From assembly GCA_002709385.1 (NCBI GenBank), contig PAQS01000018.1, positions 25,784 to 89,783 of the forward strand: a stretch of DNA of 64,000 bases. Reading direction: 5' to 3'. The first letter of the stretch is position 1, and every line of letters starts with the position of its first letter. The notes below the pieces were generated by a model. That model was not told the DNA's origin, did no database searches, and was given only the letters and a program-made list of their open reading frames with translations. This document shows positions 33,919 to 41,926 of this stretch, piece after piece. The stretch comes from Waddliaceae bacterium. GTDB lineage: Bacteria > Chlamydiota > Chlamydiia > Chlamydiales > GCA-2709385. The translations under genes were made by a program, and so were the position numbers.

Positions 33919-35250
33919 CTACACTTCTTTTATCGGAATGCTAATAACGAAAGAGCAGCCTCGATCTTTGCTTGAACGTACTTGAACTGTTCCGTTGAGA
34001 CTTTCTACGTTTCTTTTCACAATTCCAAGGCCCATCCCTCTTTCAGGGTATTCAGCCTGTTCCGATGAAGTACTGAGGCCTGATTGGAACATCCAATGGT
34101 AAACTTGAGCTTCAGAAGCTTTAGATTGATGAGGAATCATGTTTTTTTCTAGAGCTTTGGTCATCACAGCCCAGTAATCTACTCCGCTTCCATCATCAGA
34201 TACTTCGCAGACTAATTGGTCGTTTCGAACAAAAACTCTAAAGGTGATGTTTGCTTGTGCAAGCTTCCCTTTACGTAGTCTTTCTGCGGTAGATTCAATT
34301 CCATGATCAATGGCGTTATAAATGAGATGAATGATTGGTTCGCGCATACGATCAACAATATAACGGTCCACCTGCAAATCAGCACCAATAGTACTGAGGC
34401 GCACTTGTTTATTTCTTTTTGTTGAAAGCGTACGAACAAGACCATGTAGCATTTTAAAAAATGGACGAAGCTTCACCTTTCTCATTGAATCTAAGTTTTT
34501 TTGTAGATCCTGAAGAAGGAAGTTCATGTGCCGCAAATGATCACGCAATACAAGAGCATTAAGTGCAGGTTTTTGGCTTAATTCTATATTAGATTCGTTT
34601 AATTCAAAAATTTGTGTAACTTTTTGCCCCAGCCTTTGCCAAGCCTTAAGATCTACTGGTAATACGGAACCTCTCTCAATACCTGTTTGATTACTTGCAA
34701 CAACTCCACGGGTATTAGTTTCTTCAGTTTCTTCGAAAGAATACAGAGAAATGACGGCATTACGAATTGTTTCTGTAACTTGGGGAAGTTCTGAGCAGGA
34801 AAGAATTTTAGTTTCTTGGTCTAGAGCCTGCTTGATTCCTGCCATAAGTTTTCTTAGTAAAGAAAGGCCCTTTAAAACAGCTTGTACAATGTTGAGTTGA
34901 AGTTGCTCGTGTCGTTGAGCAAGAGTTCTTAGTAGTGCTTCTAACTCTCTACTCAATTCACGTAATTCACGTAGGTGAAGAGCAGTGGATTCATCATGAA
35001 TCCATCGAACTGTTTTTAAGGTGCTAAGTATAAGTTTTTCATTATAGATATCTTGATCAGCTGTTAACCATTCAGATTGTTGTCCATTCAGCCGACGTTG
35101 CATACCTGCAAGTAGTTGTCGCACACGGTGTTCATCCGAAGGAAGTGGTTGTGATACTGTCTGATTCAAGTCACTTGTACGATTTTCAACTGTTTCGCCA
35201 GCCTGAACTAAGTTTGTGGAGAAATTTATCTCTTGCTCTTTGCCAGTCAT
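33919..35250 (-). CDS. CheA-like histidine kinase without chemotaxis neighbours
   Basis: I place the start at the ATG at 35250, preceded by AGAGGGATT; the frame opens 14 codons earlier. The C-terminal 200 residues are a CheA-type ATPase: HLIYNAIDHGIES (N box, Asn312), SDDGSGVD (G1, about 351-358) and ERGMGLGIVKRNVESLNG (G2). The dimerisation-like part precedes it (about 235-275). No Hpt phosphorylation motif is intact, but residues 80-108 (VRWIHDES...RELEALL) look like a degenerate Hpt helix with His85 at the phospho-histidine place. There is no response regulator or CheW domain nearby. Its signal and partner are unknown. Confidence 0.85.
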   Translation of the reverse strand: MTGKEQEINFSTNLVQAGETVENRTSDLNQTVSQPLPSDEHRVRQLLAGMQRRLNGQQSEWLTADQDIYNEKLILSTLKTVRWIHDESTALHLRELRELSRELEALLRTLAQRHEQLQLNIVQAVLKGLSLLRKLMAGIKQALDQETKILSCSELPQVTETIRNAVISLYSFEETEETNTRGVVASNQTGIERGSVLPVDLKAWQRLGQKVTQIFELNESNIELSQKPALNALVLRDHLRHMNFLLQDLQKNLDSMRKVKLRPFFKMLHGLVRTLSTKRNKQVRLSTIGADLQVDRYIVDRMREPIIHLIYNAIDHGIESTAERLRKGKLAQANITFRVFVRNDQLVCEVSDDGSGVDYWAVMTKALEKNMIPHQSKASEAQVYHWMFQSGLSTSSEQAEYPERGMGLGIVKRNVESLNGTVQVRSSKDRGCSFVISIPIKEV

Positions 35251-35434
35251 AATCCCTCTCTTAATCCATAGCATAAAAGTATAGTCCAACAAAAAATCGC
35301 CGGGTAAAGACGAGGTCCCGTTGGGTTTTTAACCCTATATCAAATCATTTATTTTATCGTCTATGAAGGGGAAAAGAGTGAGTAAAATAATAACTTTTAT
35401 TTATTTAAGATTTGGTTTGGAGTTAAGGCGTTTT

Positions 35435-37678
35435 TTAGAAGAATGTTGAGTTAGGGTCAATATCAACATGAATTCGTATGTGTTTTGGAGGGCGAAGAGA
35501 TTGCTTGAGTTGTAAAATGGCTTTGTTTAGGAAGATCATACTCGATCCTTTCACGAGAAATTGAAAGCGAAACCGATCTTTAATACGAGCGTAGCCACAG
35601 GGAACAAGCGGGTTGATTTCGTAATTAGATGGAAGAAGAGGAAGAAGACCTTGGCGCATACTTTGAGCAAATTGTGTGACTTCGTCAGGATTTATCCCTG
35701 TAAAGCTCAGTTTTGCTAAGTGGGTAAAAGGTGGGTAGTCAAAGATTTGACGGACAGCGATTTCTTCTTCATAAAAAGCTTTGTAATCCTGTAAAGCTGC
35801 TTTTTGAATGGTTGAGTTTTCAGGAACTGTTGTTTGAATGAAGACTTCGCCTTTGCTTACCCCGCGGCCTGCTCGACCAGCTACCTGGGTTGTGAGTTGA
35901 AAAGCATTTTCGGAAGCACGGAAGTCAGGAATATTGATTGTCCCATCACAATTAATGATTCCTACCAGTGTTACTTGGGGAAAATGGAGGCCTTTTGCAA
36001 TCATTTGTGTTCCAATGAGAACATCGGCTTTTCCTGAACGGAACTCACGAATCAGTTTTTGGTGGCTTCCTTTATGCTTCGTTGTATCAGCATCCATACG
36101 TAAAGTACGTACTTCAGGAAAAATAGCATGTATTGCTCGTTCAATTTGTTCCGTTCCTATCCCACGGAATTTCATGGTCTCTTCATTACATTCAGGGCAG
36201 TTTTTTGGAGGGGGACAAATCTGGTGGCCACATAAATGGCAGGCTAGCTGGTTCTCTCCTAAATGAAAAGTAAGAGAAAGATCACAGTGAGAACATTTTA
36301 CAGCTTCCCCACAGCTTAGGCATTTTAAAAGAGAGTGATAACCACGGCGATTGAGAAAGAGAATACATTGTTCACCAAGTTCTAAACGTTTTTGGATTCC
36401 GTTAAGCAATTGCTCTGAAAAAGAAGTAAACCCTTTATTACGTTCAAACTCTCTTTTCATATCTACAATATGTACACTAGGTAAGCTTGCTTCTTTTTGC
36501 GCACGATGTGTGAGTTCACTTAGGCAATATTTGCCATTTTGCGCGTTGTAGTAACTTTCCAAGCTTGGCGTAGCAGTTCCTAACAAAACCGTAGCTTGAT
36601 GTAAATGTCCACGCATCACCGCAATATCCCGCGCGTGGTAACAAGGACTTTCATCATTTTGCTTGTAAGAGCTTTCGTGTTCTTCATCAACAATGATAAG
36701 TCCGAGGTTCTCAACTGGGCTAAATACTGCCGATCGAGCACCAATCACAATTTTCGCTTCACCGCGTTTAATTCGGTGCCACTCATCGTAGCGCTCTCCT
36801 TCACTTAAGCGGTGATGAAGAATTGCAATAGAGTTATCGAAACGGCTTCGAAAGCGTTCAATTGTTTGCTCTGTCAATGCAATTTCAGGAACAAGAACAA
36901 TACTTCCCTTGTTTAATGATAGAGCATGTTGAATCGCTTGAAGGTATACTTCCGTTTTGCCGCTTCCTGTTACCCCAAAAAGTAAGCGAGTCTCGTGTCT
37001 ATTTTCATCGAGACTCTTTTTTATACATTGTAGGGCTTGTTCTTGCTCGGAATTTAGAGATTTAGCCTGGCTACGAAAATAGTCAGCTTTTTCCAAAGGA
37101 GAACGATCTACTTGTACTTGTTGTATAGATAGAAAGCCTTGTTTAACAAGAGTGTCTACTGGACTTCGTGAAACATCAGCTTTTTCCAAAAGTTCACTTA
37201 GGAAAATCTCTTTCTTTACTTGTAGCATTGCTTCAAGAACACGCAAGCGGGAAGGATAAGAATTTAATAGTTGAATACACTCTTGGCGAATGAACTCTTT
37301 GCTTTTTGCTCTACGGACCGTCCACTGCTGTTTTGCTCCTTTATCTTTTCGTATCGCAGCAGGAATCAAGCAGCGAAAGACGGAACCTAAAGGGCTGCCA
37401 TAGTATTGAGCCATCCATAGTGCAAGCTTAAGAAGCTCTTTAGATAAAAGCTCTTCTTCAGAAAGAACACGTCGAACACCTTTTACTTTTGGGAATGAGC
37501 ATGAAGAGTTAATAGATAGAACATAGGCTCGGTAGGGTTTATTGCGCATGGGAACTTCTACAAGAGTTCCAGGCTTTATTTGTTCTATGATGTCCTCAGG
37601 AATACCGTAATCCAAAGGTTGAGGAAAACCTTGATCAAGAACAACAGAAGCAAATTGTTTGAAACTACTTTGACTCAT
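35435..37678 (-). CDS. priA: Primosomal protein N' (replication restart helicase)
   Basis: PriA reloads the replication machinery at collapsed forks. Helicase motifs seen are GVTGSGKTEVYLQ (Walker A), IIVDEEHESSYKQ (Walker B/DEEH) and GTATPSLESYYN, plus a zinc-binding block with paired cysteines (CLSCGEAVKCSHC, CHLCGHQICPPPKNCPEC) and VAGRAGRG near the end. I prefer the ATG at 37678, which has GGAAG 8 bases upstream and overlaps the previous gene by 14 bases; the frame is open to 37729. Linkage to lysS and bioF follows the chlamydial layout. Confidence 0.94.
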   Translation of the reverse strand: MSQSSFKQFASVVLDQGFPQPLDYGIPEDIIEQIKPGTLVEVPMRNKPYRAYVLSINSSCSFPKVKGVRRVLSEEELLSKELLKLALWMAQYYGSPLGSVFRCLIPAAIRKDKGAKQQWTVRRAKSKEFIRQECIQLLNSYPSRLRVLEAMLQVKKEIFLSELLEKADVSRSPVDTLVKQGFLSIQQVQVDRSPLEKADYFRSQAKSLNSEQEQALQCIKKSLDENRHETRLLFGVTGSGKTEVYLQAIQHALSLNKGSIVLVPEIALTEQTIERFRSRFDNSIAILHHRLSEGERYDEWHRIKRGEAKIVIGARSAVFSPVENLGLIIVDEEHESSYKQNDESPCYHARDIAVMRGHLHQATVLLGTATPSLESYYNAQNGKYCLSELTHRAQKEASLPSVHIVDMKREFERNKGFTSFSEQLLNGIQKRLELGEQCILFLNRRGYHSLLKCLSCGEAVKCSHCDLSLTFHLGENQLACHLCGHQICPPPKNCPECNEETMKFRGIGTEQIERAIHAIFPEVRTLRMDADTTKHKGSHQKLIREFRSGKADVLIGTQMIAKGLHFPQVTLVGIINCDGTINIPDFRASENAFQLTTQVAGRAGRGVSKGEVFIQTTVPENSTIQKAALQDYKAFYEEEIAVRQIFDYPPFTHLAKLSFTGINPDEVTQFAQSMRQGLLPLLPSNYEINPLVPCGYARIKDRFRFQFLVKGSSMIFLNKAILQLKQSLRPPKHIRIHVDIDPNSTFF

Positions 37679-38459
37679 GGATTTGCTTCCAGGCATTGTG
37701 TATATCGGTCCAAAGACTACGTTTTGCATCAGCGTTCCCTAATAGAGATTGCCATGACTCGATGGAAATAATGCCGATATGCTGGTTCTCTTGTGTACGA
37801 GAAAAGTCTAATGTCTTGGGAACAAGCATGTACTGGGGTTTGTATTCTTTGATCGCTTCATGGATTTGAGCTGGGCTGATAATAGCCGCAGGGCCTAGCT
37901 CTTGCTGAATTGCTCGGAAAAGATTGCGAACTAAAGTTTGGCAAGGAAGAGCGTTGCTATCACAAATTAAAAGAATGTTTGCTTGTTTTTTTGTGTTACT
38001 TATCTCGTTTTGTGTGGAACTATGATCACTGCGGAGCTTGAGTTGTGGAAAAAGACTCTGCATTTGCTTACGCATCTCTTCAGTACTAGAGCGGGTTTCT
38101 TGAGTAAGGGGAAGAAGTTCAAACTCTTCTTTACTTTTTTTCTCTAATAAAGGTTTTTGACTATGAGCTTTTGCGATGGGCTTTTGAACTTGAGAGTGTC
38201 GCTTAAGTGGCTTTGGCTGCGCTTTTTCTTTAGGTACGGGATTTGGGCTAGGGACTTTTGTTTGTAAAGGTACAGGTTCTTGAGGTAAAGAGGGGTTTTT
38301 AGGTTTGGGAGTCGATTTTGGGGAGTTGCGATAGAGTTCTTGAAAATACTTATGATATTCAGAATTAGTAAATAAGTGACTGCTATTGCTACTGTCTTCG
38401 CGAAGGAGAAGACGCGTAAGACCAACAAGTTCCTGATATTCTTTTAGGATTGGGTTCAT
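37665..38459 (-). CDS. Hypothetical protein, proline/lysine-rich
   Basis: The protein has 264 residues. The middle (about 50-110) is low-complexity, rich in Pro, Lys and Gln (PKPKNPSLPQEPVPL). Two ordered parts flank it: the N-terminus, and residues 155-264, which have a Rossmann-like NILLICDSNALPCQTLVRNLF segment. The end overlaps priA by 14 bases, so they are likely coupled. An uncharacterised gene also follows priA in Chlamydia (from memory CT779); it could be its counterpart. I see no function. Confidence 0.75.
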   Translation of the reverse strand: MNPILKEYQELVGLTRLLLREDSSNSSHLFTNSEYHKYFQELYRNSPKSTPKPKNPSLPQEPVPLQTKVPSPNPVPKEKAQPKPLKRHSQVQKPIAKAHSQKPLLEKKSKEEFELLPLTQETRSSTEEMRKQMQSLFPQLKLRSDHSSTQNEISNTKKQANILLICDSNALPCQTLVRNLFRAIQQELGPAAIISPAQIHEAIKEYKPQYMLVPKTLDFSRTQENQHIGIISIESWQSLLGNADAKRSLWTDIHNAWKQIHESK

Positions 38460-38461
38460 CC

Positions 38462-39217
38462 TTAAACCGTAAGCTGAGAAAATTTTTGTCGTATTAATGG
38501 AAGAAGATCTTTAAATCCACGTTCTTCAAAACGCTTACTTACTTTTAAATCAGCATCTGAAAGACCATTGGGGTGAAGATCTAAGAAAAAACTTAAAATA
38601 AACTTTTCACTATAACTTCTTTCAAATTCATCTTTATGAAGAAGGAGAAAGAGCAATACGTTTTCATCTTCAGAAAAATGCTTTAGTGTAGATTTGAGTT
38701 GTTCCGATAACTGCTTTATTTGAGATGTAAGTGCTTGAATTTTTGTTTGTAAGCGATGGATACGTGGAGCTTGTTCAATAGATAAAGTTTTGATGTTGAT
38801 TTGCTGAAAATGATCTACGCAGCGATTCACTAAACGTTGCATTTTGTTACAGGACTGAGTAAAGCGAAACAGAGTAGGGCGCTCCTCTGGGAAACGGTCG
38901 AGAAATCGATGACAATAGTCACGTAATTTATTGATGATTCCTGTTTTATATTTTGCTGAATGAGTGTTTAATCCAGGAAAATCATGGCCAGAAACTTCAC
39001 TTAAACAGTTTGCTAGTTCAGAAAGAGAGCTTTTAATATTAGATATAACGAAATTTTTCTGAAGTTCTTGAGTCAGTTTTTCTTCTATTTCATGGATGCG
39101 AAGTGAGGCGCTTGCCAAGTCCAAGAATTCGTTCAAAATAAATTGAAATAGAAGCCCGTGGCTTTGGCAATAGGAGTCCGTATAGGAATTAAATTCGTCC
39201 TCCGATTTGCTACCCAT
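38462..39217 (-). CDS. Hypothetical helical protein
   Basis: The protein has about 251 residues from the ATG at 39217 (GGAG 11 bases upstream); the frame extends to a TTG at 39268. It is helical throughout with Leu-rich and charged heptads (FLDLASASLRIHEIEEKL). No domain is recognised. It ends 2 bases before the start of the preceding gene in the same direction, so the two are probably coupled with priA as an operon. Confidence 0.75.
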   Translation of the reverse strand: MGSKSEDEFNSYTDSYCQSHGLLFQFILNEFLDLASASLRIHEIEEKLTQELQKNFVISNIKSSLSELANCLSEVSGHDFPGLNTHSAKYKTGIINKLRDYCHRFLDRFPEERPTLFRFTQSCNKMQRLVNRCVDHFQQINIKTLSIEQAPRIHRLQTKIQALTSQIKQLSEQLKSTLKHFSEDENVLLFLLLHKDEFERSYSEKFILSFFLDLHPNGLSDADLKVSKRFEERGFKDLLPLIRQKFSQLTV

Positions 39218-39537
39218 TGGATGGAATTCTCCGTTTGATTGCTTGGAGATTAACAAGAAAAATGGCAAAAGTCAAGTTTACGGTCTTAGGGGGGGGGCGT
39301 GAACGTTGGCATTCTATTTTAAACGTAACTAAGCAAAGAAGCTAAGATACAGGTACGTTATTATTAGAGCTTATAATACATGTGTTTACATCTTTTTTTT
39401 GAATGGTAAATGTTTATAATACAAAATTATTACAGTTACAAAAAAAATATATGATATAATAAGTAATGATTTTGTGTTTAAAAACTCTATAATTAGTAGT
39501 TATTTTCTGTTTTTATGTTTGTTTTGGGGTGTAAGTA
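39218..39537. other. AT-rich divergent intergenic region with a poly-G tract
   Basis: This stretch separates two divergent genes. It contains a run of nine G (39289-39297) that stands out in an AT-rich background, and a TATAAT at 39455-39460 upstream of the gene at 39538 that could be its -10 box; no good -35 is seen. No ORF is credible here. Confidence 0.55.
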
Positions 39538-40710
39538 ATGTCTGGTAATAAAATTTCTTTTAATCCTGATTCTGTTAATTCTAATATAGATTGCAAAAAT
39601 TTTGAATCACAGTTAAGTGATAGTGAAACCAGAACTTATAAAGAATATAAAAATAAATTATTAGAAAATGAATTGAATGTTGCCCTTCCAATTTTTAATG
39701 AAATGGGAGAATACTTCTGTTTTAATCAAGGTTTATGTGGAAAATTTGAAAACCGTAATTTTCATACTGTTTCATTAGAAGGTGAAAGACGTTTAGATGA
39801 TTTAATTTCTATTAATAATTTAGATTCTGATAAAGATAATACTGTAGATAGTTTAAATAAAAATGAAAATGGCAATTTACTTGTTGTTGATTTAGAGTTT
39901 AGTCAAGATGAGATTGTAAATCAATTAAATCATTTAAATTTTTTAAATGAAATAAATGAAATAAATGAAATAAATGAAATAAATGAAATAAATGAAAATA
40001 AAACTGATAAAAATAAAACTGATAAAAATAAAACTGATGAAAATAAAACTGATGAAAATAAAACTGATGATTATGCGAAGATTAATAAAATTCATTCTCG
40101 ATTTAATGGATTATGTGAGTTGGTTTGTAATCATGTTTTACAAGAAGATTTATTAGGTAAAGGAGAGGCTAATAGCTCTTTTTTACAAGATGAAGTCGGG
40201 CTTAAAGAATTAAATAAAGATAATGTAAAAAATAGTCATCTTTTAGAAGTTAATAATGTAGCGAGGGTGATAATTGCTTATTTATTTCGTATATATCCTG
40301 ACAATGTTTTTTCTCGTTCAGATCAAGTTAAATTAATTGAAAATAAGAAGGCTGGTTCAGAACCTGATAAGAAGGTTGTCAACAATGAACTTTTAAAGAA
40401 AGCTTTAGAGGATATTGGTAATGGAGAATACCTAAAACTCGAAGTAATTAATAAAACAGGATTAAAATTTAATGGGCATTCTTTACTTATTAAAAAGGAA
40501 TCTGAAAATAGTTTTATGTTTTTTGATCCAAATACAGGAGAGAAAAGAGGTCTTAAAATAAAAAATCTTGAATATGAAATTAATAATCAAATTGAAAGAA
40601 TAAATGCAACAGATCTTCTTTTTATTAACGGTAATAAATATATTGAGAAATTGAAAAAGAAAAAAATAATAACTTTAAATAATATTGCATCTAACCGCTT
40701 TTCTTCCTAA
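39538..40710 (+). CDS. Putative C58 (YopT-like) cysteine protease effector with tandem repeats
   Basis: The protein has 390 residues and the gene is conspicuously AT-rich compared with both neighbours. Residues 137-153 are NEI repeats and 154-178 are five NKTD(K/E) repeats, forming a linker. The region after it has Cys193 in FNGLCELVCNHVL, His314 in NGHSLLIKK and Asp330 in FFDPNTGEKRG. In YopT-type C58 proteases the catalytic His and Asp are also 16 residues apart and the Asp lies in a FDPNxGE-like motif, which this matches. No signal peptide is present, as expected for type III effectors. The homology is suggested by motif, not proven; substrate is unknown. Confidence 0.7.
   Translation: MSGNKISFNPDSVNSNIDCKNFESQLSDSETRTYKEYKNKLLENELNVALPIFNEMGEYFCFNQGLCGKFENRNFHTVSLEGERRLDDLISINNLDSDKDNTVDSLNKNENGNLLVVDLEFSQDEIVNQLNHLNFLNEINEINEINEINEINENKTDKNKTDKNKTDENKTDENKTDDYAKINKIHSRFNGLCELVCNHVLQEDLLGKGEANSSFLQDEVGLKELNKDNVKNSHLLEVNNVARVIIAYLFRIYPDNVFSRSDQVKLIENKKAGSEPDKKVVNNELLKKALEDIGNGEYLKLEVINKTGLKFNGHSLLIKKESENSFMFFDPNTGEKRGLKIKNLEYEINNQIERINATDLLFINGNKYIEKLKKKKIITLNNIASNRFSS
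39946..39996 (+). repeat. Tandem 9-base repeat in the C58-like gene
   Basis: The unit aatgaaata is repeated about five times in frame and encodes the NEI tripeptide repeats. Slippage would change protein length by three residues per unit without frameshift. Confidence 0.85.
39997..40071 (+). repeat. Tandem 15-base repeat in the C58-like gene
   Basis: Five in-frame copies of a 15-base unit (aataaaactgat plus aaa or gaa) encode NKTDK or NKTDE. It directly follows the 9-base repeat, and the copies are nearly identical, which suggests recent expansion. Confidence 0.85.
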
Positions 40711-40825
40711 TAGGTTGATGTCTTTCGTCAGAAATGGCTTTGTATTGTACAGGGAATTTATCTATAAAAACATATTTTTAAACTCACTGTAGTTTTTTTG
40801 AATTTAAAGTCCGGAAGATAGTCAA

Positions 40826-41863
40826 CTAACTCATGTAATTATTTTCTTCAGATAAATCTGAAATAATCGGGTCGCTTTGGGTTTCAACTGGTGCGATTTC
40901 AGATAGGCTTTTCTCAAACTCTAACATTCGATTTTGAGTAACCGTGTGTGTAGAGAGGAAACGATTATCTTGACGATTAAAATCATTCATCAATTTTTTC
41001 CAGAATTCAGCTGCTTCATGCAAGTCCATTTTAGCCAATGCAAGTAACTGAAAGGCTTTCCGATCGGCTGCAATTTCTACACTTTCAGGGTAGCCTTTAC
41101 TAATTTCGGCAAAAGGACCTTTGTCCAAAGCAAAACTACTCAGTGGAAGATGGTGGCGAACATGATTCTTAGCAGCCATCTTCGCAATCGTATCAGCGAG
41201 ATCCATAGATAAATTATGAGCTAAAGCATGAGCAACAACTGCCGCAAGAGCGTTTTTAGAACCCGCGTAATCAACCATCTCACGGGACACATAAATACTT
41301 ACACCGTTAGCTTCCGCATTGATATAGGGACTATCTACCAGTTCCAGTTTGTAGTCTATAATGGTTGCAGGACTTACACTAAAACTTACAATCTTCTTAT
41401 CTCTCTCAACAGCAATATCTAAGCGCTCACTTCCCGTTTTGCTGAGTTTTTGAACAAGACGATTTAATTCTGCTGCTGTTTTTTTACGAACACCTTTACC
41501 GTTAATCGCTAGGACGCGGTCTCCTACATGAAGACCTGATTGTGCTACAGGTAAATCTGGATGAATGTAACGCACAATATTATAAAAGCCATCGCCCTGA
41601 GTTTCATTGTGAAAAGGAAGAGGGACGGAGGCAAAACGAACTCCCCAAACAGTGCGCGTTTTTTCTCCATGTCTTGAAGCTGCAATCAGTAAAGGATATG
41701 CAGCATCTCTCAAAAGATCTTCTTGGGCAAGCAATATAGGTAGGGAGCGTTGCTTTAGAGCTTTTTCTCCTAGTGCAAGCTCTTGTTTCTGAGTTTGGCA
41801 AGAACTTAAGCTCAGTAAGATAGAAAGAATAGCGAGGATGTAGCTAGAACCCTTGTGACGCAT
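40826..41863 (-). CDS. Lipoprotein with PDZ domain and inactive-looking M48 peptidase domain
   Basis: I start at the ATG at 41863, which has GAAGGAG about 10 bases upstream. A lipobox (LSLSSC) gives Cys22 as the lipid site. A PDZ-like stretch (residues about 96-155, SGLHVGDRVLAINGKG) is inserted before an M48-like domain. There the zinc motif HEXXH reads HALAH (212-216): the two His are kept but the catalytic Glu is Ala. The third-ligand region EIAADRKAFQLL (Glu263) is kept. It is therefore probably a non-proteolytic relative of periplasmic M48 peptidases that still binds zinc or a partner. Confidence 0.82.
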   Translation of the reverse strand: MRHKGSSYILAILSILLSLSSCQTQKQELALGEKALKQRSLPILLAQEDLLRDAAYPLLIAASRHGEKTRTVWGVRFASVPLPFHNETQGDGFYNIVRYIHPDLPVAQSGLHVGDRVLAINGKGVRKKTAAELNRLVQKLSKTGSERLDIAVERDKKIVSFSVSPATIIDYKLELVDSPYINAEANGVSIYVSREMVDYAGSKNALAAVVAHALAHNLSMDLADTIAKMAAKNHVRHHLPLSSFALDKGPFAEISKGYPESVEIAADRKAFQLLALAKMDLHEAAEFWKKLMNDFNRQDNRFLSTHTVTQNRMLEFEKSLSEIAPVETQSDPIISDLSEENNYMS

Positions 41864-41926
41864 AGCAGTTGCTCCTTCGGTAACTTGCATCTTCCGTCAC
41901 TATTCCCTTTGATCATTTTTTTGTCA

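Noticed and set aside
35934-36266. A 110-codon plus-strand ORF within priA
   Set aside because: It covers the zinc-finger and helicase codons of priA in reverse; its apparent Trp/Cys-rich sequence comes from them.
39723-39747. Cys67 (NQGLCGKF) as an alternative catalytic Cys of the C58-like protein
   Set aside because: It lies before the repeat linker, far from the His/Asp motifs; Cys193, just after the linker, better fits a compact domain, although the choice is not certain.
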